This document shows, piece by piece, positions 5,495 through 8,514 of a DNA stretch of 8,514 bases; position 1 is the stretch's first letter; the number at the start of each line of letters is the position of its first letter. The stretch spans positions 89,518-98,031 of the forward strand of contig DFSO01000087.1 of the NCBI GenBank assembly GCA_002378665.1. The letters run 5' to 3'. Source of the stretch: Loktanella sp. UBA3435 (GTDB lineage: Bacteria > Pseudomonadota > Alphaproteobacteria > Rhodobacterales > Rhodobacteraceae). The position numbers and the translations under genes were made by a program. The notes beneath the pieces are model-generated. The model had not been told where the DNA came from and did no database searches. It saw nothing but the letters and a program-made list of their open reading frames with translations.

Positions 5495-6931
5495 ATGTTA
5501 TTTTCCCTAATCAAGATTCTATTGTTTGTGGCGGCTGTAACTGCACTGACGTTTGGGGCGACCCAGCTGATGGAAGTGTCAGGCGGTGCGACGATCAATA
5601 TTGCCGGTATTGAGCTGACGCTCTCGCCATTGCAGCTTGTCTTTGCCTTTGTAGCCCTTGTGGTGGCTGTTTGGCTTGGCTTGAAACTGCTGAAATTCTT
5701 TGTCGCAGCATTCAAATTCCTGAACGGCGATGAGACCGCGATTTCCCGTTACTTTGATCGTAACCGTGAGAAAAAGGGTTACGAGGCACTGGCTGAGGGC
5801 ATGATGGCATTGGCGTCTGGCGAGGGTCACCTTGCGATGACGAAAGCACAGCGTGCCGATAAGCTGCTGAAGCAGCCACAGTTGACCAATCTTTTGACGG
5901 CTCAGGCTGCCGAAATGACAGGTGACACGAAGAAAGCGGAAGAAACTTATAAAAAGCTTTTGGATAACGACAAAACCCGTTTTGTTGGTGTGCGTGGCAT
6001 TATGAAACAAAAGCTGGCCGAGGGTGATACCGATACGGCGCTGAAGCTGGCGGAAAAGGCATTTGCCCTTAAGCCAAAGCACGAAGAAACACAGGACGTT
6101 TTGCTAAAGTTGCAGGCGGATAAGGCCGACTGGAAGGGTGCGCGTGCAACGCTGGGCGCCAAGTTGAAGTCAGGCAATTTGCCACGTGACGTACATAAGC
6201 GTCGCGATGCGGTTCTGGCGCTGTCAGAGGCGAAGGACGTTTTTGAAGAGGGCAATTCCATTGAGGCGCGTGAGGCCGCGATAGAGGCGAACCGTTTGTC
6301 GCCTGATTTGATCCCAGCGGCTGTGATGGCTGCGCGTGGCTATATCGAGGCGGGCAATGCGCGTTACGCTGCCCGCGTTCTAACAAAAACTTGGGGCGCG
6401 TCACCGCACCCAGATATTGCCGCTGCATTTGCCGAGATCGAGCCTGACGAGACACCAGCGGCCCGCATTAAGCGGTTCAAGGCGTTGATTAAGCAAACAC
6501 CGAACCATCCAGAGACGAAGATGTTGCTCGCAGAGTTGAACATTGCTGCCGAGGATTTCCCTGCTGCGAAACGTGCGCTGGGCGATTTGAACGAGGCTGA
6601 TCCGACATCGCGCAGCTTGACGTTGATGGCCGCGATTGAGCGTGGTCAGGGTGCTGACGATGTGGTTGTGCGTGGCTGGTTGGCGCGTGCTTTGACCGCA
6701 CCGCGTGGCCCGCAGTGGGTGTGCGAGACTTGCGGTAATGTGCATGCGGTTTGGGGCCCGACCTGTGGCAATTGCGGATCGTTCGATACGCTGGCTTGGA
6801 AGACACCGCCAGCGGGCGAGGTTGCGATGCCATCTGGCACCGAAATGTTGCCCCTGATCGTTGGTCAAATCGCGGACAATTCTGACGATGTAGTGGATGC
6901 AGAAGTGATCAATAACGAAGACGGAAAATAG
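5495..6931 (+). CDS. HemY-type TPR membrane protein with C-terminal zinc-ribbon-like domain (Orf52-like)
   Basis: A 478-residue protein with two N-terminal transmembrane helices (about 4-22 and 46-70) separated by a short loop, which is the HemY_N arrangement. Then comes NGDETAISRYFDRNREKKGYEALAEGM-type sequence (77-103) typical of HemY, a long tract of TPR-like helical pairs (about 95-370), and four cysteines in two CxxC pairs (Cys410, Cys413, Cys424, Cys427) in a rubredoxin/zinc-ribbon-like module, then an acidic tail. The gammaproteobacterial HemY was linked to late haem synthesis but has no known enzymatic activity; it is unrelated to the protoporphyrinogen oxidase also called HemY. Here the partner is more likely Mic60, as the adjacent gene in this cluster. 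The soluble TPR part is probably cytoplasmic. It starts 11 bases after mic60 with AAAGG 8 bases before the ATG. Third-position bases and codons look like those of the neighbours. Confidence 0.88.
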   Translation: MLFSLIKILLFVAAVTALTFGATQLMEVSGGATINIAGIELTLSPLQLVFAFVALVVAVWLGLKLLKFFVAAFKFLNGDETAISRYFDRNREKKGYEALAEGMMALASGEGHLAMTKAQRADKLLKQPQLTNLLTAQAAEMTGDTKKAEETYKKLLDNDKTRFVGVRGIMKQKLAEGDTDTALKLAEKAFALKPKHEETQDVLLKLQADKADWKGARATLGAKLKSGNLPRDVHKRRDAVLALSEAKDVFEEGNSIEAREAAIEANRLSPDLIPAAVMAARGYIEAGNARYAARVLTKTWGASPHPDIAAAFAEIEPDETPAARIKRFKALIKQTPNHPETKMLLAELNIAAEDFPAAKRALGDLNEADPTSRSLTLMAAIERGQGADDVVVRGWLARALTAPRGPQWVCETCGNVHAVWGPTCGNCGSFDTLAWKTPPAGEVAMPSGTEMLPLIVGQIADNSDDVVDAEVINNEDGK

Positions 6932-6975
6932 CTATTTTCAAACGTGACTTGGAGCGCTAAGACGCGCCTCAGATT

Positions 6976-7051
6976 GCCGCTGTAGCTCAGATGGTAGAGC
7001 ACGTCATTCGTAATGATGGGGTCGTAGGTTCGAGTCCTATCAGCGGCACCA
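6976..7051 (+). tRNA. tRNA-Thr (anticodon CGU)
   Basis: A 76-base cloverleaf folds completely: acceptor GCCGCTG/CAGCGGC (6976-6982, 7041-7047), D stem GCTC/GAGC (6985-6988, 6997-7000), anticodon stem CGTCA/TGATG (7002-7006, 7014-7018) with loop TTCGTAA, and T stem GTAGG/CCTAT around TTCGAGT. The anticodon CGT at 7009-7011 reads the Thr codon ACG. The discriminator A is at 7048 and CCA is encoded (7049-7051). A at position 37 after U36 makes it an expected target of t6A modification by TsaD. The gene lies 44 bases after hemY with no evident terminator or strong promoter between, so it may be co-transcribed and processed. Confidence 0.97.
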
Positions 7052-7080
7052 GCGCCCCAATCGGAGGCGCTGGTGTTTTT
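7048..7080 (+). terminator. Intrinsic terminator overlapping the tRNA 3' end
   Basis: A perfect 9-bp stem ACCAGCGCC (7048-7056) / GGCGCTGGT (7066-7074) with a 9-base loop is followed by G and five T (7076-7080). It ends the tRNA unit and probably the hemD-mic60-hemY transcript. The 5' arm uses the discriminator base and CCA of the tRNA. On the opposite strand there is no T run, so it should act mainly in the plus direction. Confidence 0.9.
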
Positions 7081-7083
7081 GGT

Positions 7084-8100
7084 TTAGAGACCAAGTTCGC
7101 CTGCAATTTCGTTGATGATCGTCGCGTGCACGGCAGCGCGGTCTGTGCCTTTTGGGTCTGTGCAGACGGGATCGTCGCCTTCTTCTTTTAAGATTTCTTC
7201 TGCGGCTGGTTTGCACAGTGGGAGTGCGGTGAAGTGCATGGCGGGTGCGATCCTTGTGATATGCGCGTCGGGCAGGAGTGCTGTCAGGCCGCTGGCGTCA
7301 AAATCGGTGGCGATTTTGCGGTCGGCACCCGCCCCAAGGCTGATGAGGTTGACGTTTGCGATGAGCGTTTTGGTGTTTTGAGCGGTCAATCCCCAGATCA
7401 ATCCCGGATCAATGGCTGTCGCAATCGTGACCCTTGGGTCGGCATAGGATGCATCCCAGATTTGCGGTGGGATGCTGTCCAATTTGATCCCAGCGGACAA
7501 GATTTCGGTGCAGTGGCTCGAATCCATGCTGTGGAGGTCGCAATGTATGATGTAGCCAACCTGATTGCCCGTGATCCCCGCAAGAGAAAGCGCTGTCCAA
7601 CCGCCGAAGGAGAACCCAGCGGACATAATGCGGGTGCTGTCGATGTGACCTGCGAAACGTGGATCGTCCTCTAGCACATCAAGGGCGCGGCTAAGGTCCT
7701 GCGCGCGGGTTCCGTGGTTCAGGCCCGCCTGCAAATCGTTGTCGCCTGTCGTCGAATTTGGGTGGTTAACGCTGACCACAATCGCGCCTTTCGACGCAAG
7801 GCTGCTGGCGAGCCATGCGACGGAACGGATGTTGGCGCCCATACCGTGGCTCAGAAGGATTACGGGGTGTTGACCGTCTGACAGGTCCGCGCCCTCAAGC
7901 ACACCAATGCCGTAAAATACGGGGTTGTCGGCGAACAGAAGGGGCGTGCCGCCACCGTTGGACGGATACCAAATCGCGCCTTCAATTGGAGCGTCCTGAA
8001 GGGGTGCGTCAAAGGTAAGGGTGGTGAAACCTGCGGGGGCCGCGAGGGCGGTGGTTGCGTAGAAAGAAGCGAGGGTAAGGGAGAGGAAGGTCGTTTTCAT
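7084..8100 (-). CDS. Secreted alpha/beta-hydrolase, dienelactone hydrolase / PAF-acetylhydrolase-like
   Basis: A 338-residue exported hydrolase (COG4188-like, predicted dienelactone hydrolase). A signal peptide occupies residues 1-20 or so (MKTTFLSLTL...ATTALA, cleavage before or near APAG). The hydrolase core shows strand and oxyanion turn VILLSHGMGAN (80-90), ASKGAIVVSVNHP (102-114), the nucleophile elbow SAGFSFGG (160-167, Ser164), a likely acid at Asp231 (TAIDPG) and the likely catalytic His289 (PAMHFTAL). Four cysteines downstream of Ser164 (187, 197, 296, 313) fit disulphides in an exported protein. The natural substrate is unknown; an ester or lactone is expected. The ATG at 8100 has GGAG 7 bases upstream and begins the signal peptide; the longer frame to 8205 has no such context. 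It is divergent from a regulator-like gene, suggesting dedicated control. Confidence 0.85.
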   Translation of the reverse strand: MKTTFLSLTLASFYATTALAAPAGFTTLTFDAPLQDAPIEGAIWYPSNGGGTPLLFADNPVFYGIGVLEGADLSDGQHPVILLSHGMGANIRSVAWLASSLASKGAIVVSVNHPNSTTGDNDLQAGLNHGTRAQDLSRALDVLEDDPRFAGHIDSTRIMSAGFSFGGWTALSLAGITGNQVGYIIHCDLHSMDSSHCTEILSAGIKLDSIPPQIWDASYADPRVTIATAIDPGLIWGLTAQNTKTLIANVNLISLGAGADRKIATDFDASGLTALLPDAHITRIAPAMHFTALPLCKPAAEEILKEEGDDPVCTDPKGTDRAAVHATIINEIAGELGL

Positions 8101-8234
8101 GTGAGGCTCCAATGGTTTGCGTTGATGGCCTTGCATGGCTGGCAAATGTATCTTGCCGCGACCTCGAACTGGTTTTAGGTCGCCAAGATCGCGTTTTAGG
8201 TCCAAAGTTGGATGAAATTTGAAGGAATTGATTT
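8101..8234. promoter_or_regulatory. Divergent control region with 21-bp-spaced direct repeats
   Basis: In this 134-base spacer GTTTTAGGTC occurs exactly twice, at 8172-8181 and 8193-8202, start to start 21 bp. An overlapping inverted repeat GCGACCT (8158-8164) / AGGTCGC (8177-8183) shares the first copy's core. On the minus strand GATACA (8152-8147) could be a weak -10 for the hydrolase; the hydrolase-proximal repeat would then overlap the -35 position, which has no good hexamer. This is typical of an activator-dependent AraC-type promoter. The repeats are seen; the function is inferred. Confidence 0.55.
8221..8226 (+). promoter_or_regulatory. Ribosome binding site for the TTG-initiated regulator gene
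   Basis: GAAGGA ends 8 bases before the TTG at 8235. An in-frame TGA at 8229-8231 rules out any start further upstream, so this site supports TTG as the start. Confidence 0.65.
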
Positions 8235-8514
8235 TTGCCGACGTTGCCTATCCCGTTCTTTAGTGCGCTTGTTCTTGGGTTTCTGCTGATCCGGATGGTG
8301 ATATTTGATCGCAGGCATGGGCCGTTGGCCGGACTTTTGGCGGTATGTGCGGTGCAGGGTGTGATCTTGTCGCTAGCCCAGCATTATCATGTGGCGGGGA
8401 TGCGGTTTGCGCAGCCGATTGTGGCGATGGTTATCCCGCCTGTTGCGTGGGTTGCGTTTCGCACGACGGCGGTGCGGCGGGCGAGGGTCGCGGATCTCGT
8501 GCATGTCACGGCGC
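8235..8514 (+). CDS. N-terminal part of a probable membrane-anchored AraC-type regulator (3' truncated by window)
   Basis: An open frame of 93 codons runs off the window end. The likely start is TTG at 8235, with GAAGGA 8 bases upstream and an in-frame stop just before. The visible part is mostly hydrophobic, with membrane-like segments at about residues 8-24, 31-48 and 60-76, and characteristic stretches LLIRMVIFDRRHGPLAG (17-33), VQGVILSLAQHYHVAGMR (40-57) and PPVAWVAFRTTAV (68-80). From memory this resembles the N-terminal region of Rhodobacteraceae AraC-family regulators, whose helix-turn-helix domain would lie beyond the window and is not visible. The divergent hydrolase and the direct repeats between them fit a regulator and its target. 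If the DNA-binding domain is absent, it would simply be a small membrane protein. Confidence 0.65.
   Translation, partial: MPTLPIPFFSALVLGFLLIRMVIFDRRHGPLAGLLAVCAVQGVILSLAQHYHVAGMRFAQPIVAMVIPPVAWVAFRTTAVRRARVADLVHVTA

Noticed and set aside
6949..6971. GAGCGC...GCGCCTC imperfect hairpin between hemY and the tRNA as a terminator
   Set aside because: The stem needs a bulge and is not followed by a T run.
7234..7674. Plus-strand open frame of 146 codons opposite the hydrolase
   Set aside because: It overlaps fully with a well-supported hydrolase with catalytic motifs; no domain is recognisable.
8101..8205. Upstream extension of the hydrolase reading frame (35 more residues)
   Set aside because: It would bury the signal peptide behind a basic stretch, lacks a ribosome binding site, and covers the direct repeats; the ATG at 8100 has GGAG.
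1..8514. CRISPR array, insertion sequence, integrase or attachment site at the tRNA
   Set aside because: No repeated spacer-like units, transposase or integrase motifs are present, and no duplicate of the tRNA 3' end was noticed elsewhere in the window.

Overview
The window looks like a chromosomal segment of an alphaproteobacterium of the family Rhodobacteraceae (Roseobacter-like). This rests on the gene content and order (tsaD-gpsA-YciI-EVE divergent from hemD-mic60-hemY), on protein signatures typical of that group, and on a moderately GC-rich composition. I see no insertion sequence, prophage, integrase or CRISPR array. Most of the window is conserved housekeeping DNA.

Left part (1-3490). 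After the tail of an unidentified plus-strand gene (ends at 143) comes a compact minus-strand operon, read from right to left: tsaD (tRNA t6A synthesis), gpsA (glycerol-3-phosphate dehydrogenase), a YciI-like protein, an EVE-domain protein and a small DUF1761 membrane protein. tsaD and gpsA overlap by ATGA, gpsA and the YciI gene are 1 base apart, and the YciI and EVE genes overlap as TAATG, so translation is probably coupled.

Middle part (3491-7080). A 68-base divergent spacer separates tsaD from hemD (uroporphyrinogen-III synthase). hemD is followed by a GTG-initiated bacterial Mic60/mitofilin homologue and a HemY-type membrane protein that carries a C-terminal four-cysteine zinc-ribbon/rubredoxin-like module. 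A tRNA-Thr(CGU) gene follows 44 bases later, and a strong intrinsic terminator starts inside the tRNA 3' end. These genes link haem synthesis with shaping or organising the inner membrane. The Mic60/adjacent-gene pair is known in alphaproteobacteria to affect intracytoplasmic membranes.

Right part (7084-8514). A secreted alpha/beta-hydrolase (dienelactone-hydrolase/PAF-acetylhydrolase-like) is divergent from the beginning of a TTG-initiated gene. That second gene's visible 93 residues are strongly hydrophobic and resemble the N-terminal membrane region of an AraC-type regulator. Their 134-base shared spacer has a perfect 10-bp direct repeat with 21-bp periodicity, the geometry of an AraC-family operator. 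This hydrolase/regulator pair with its candidate operator is the least explained and most testable part of the window.
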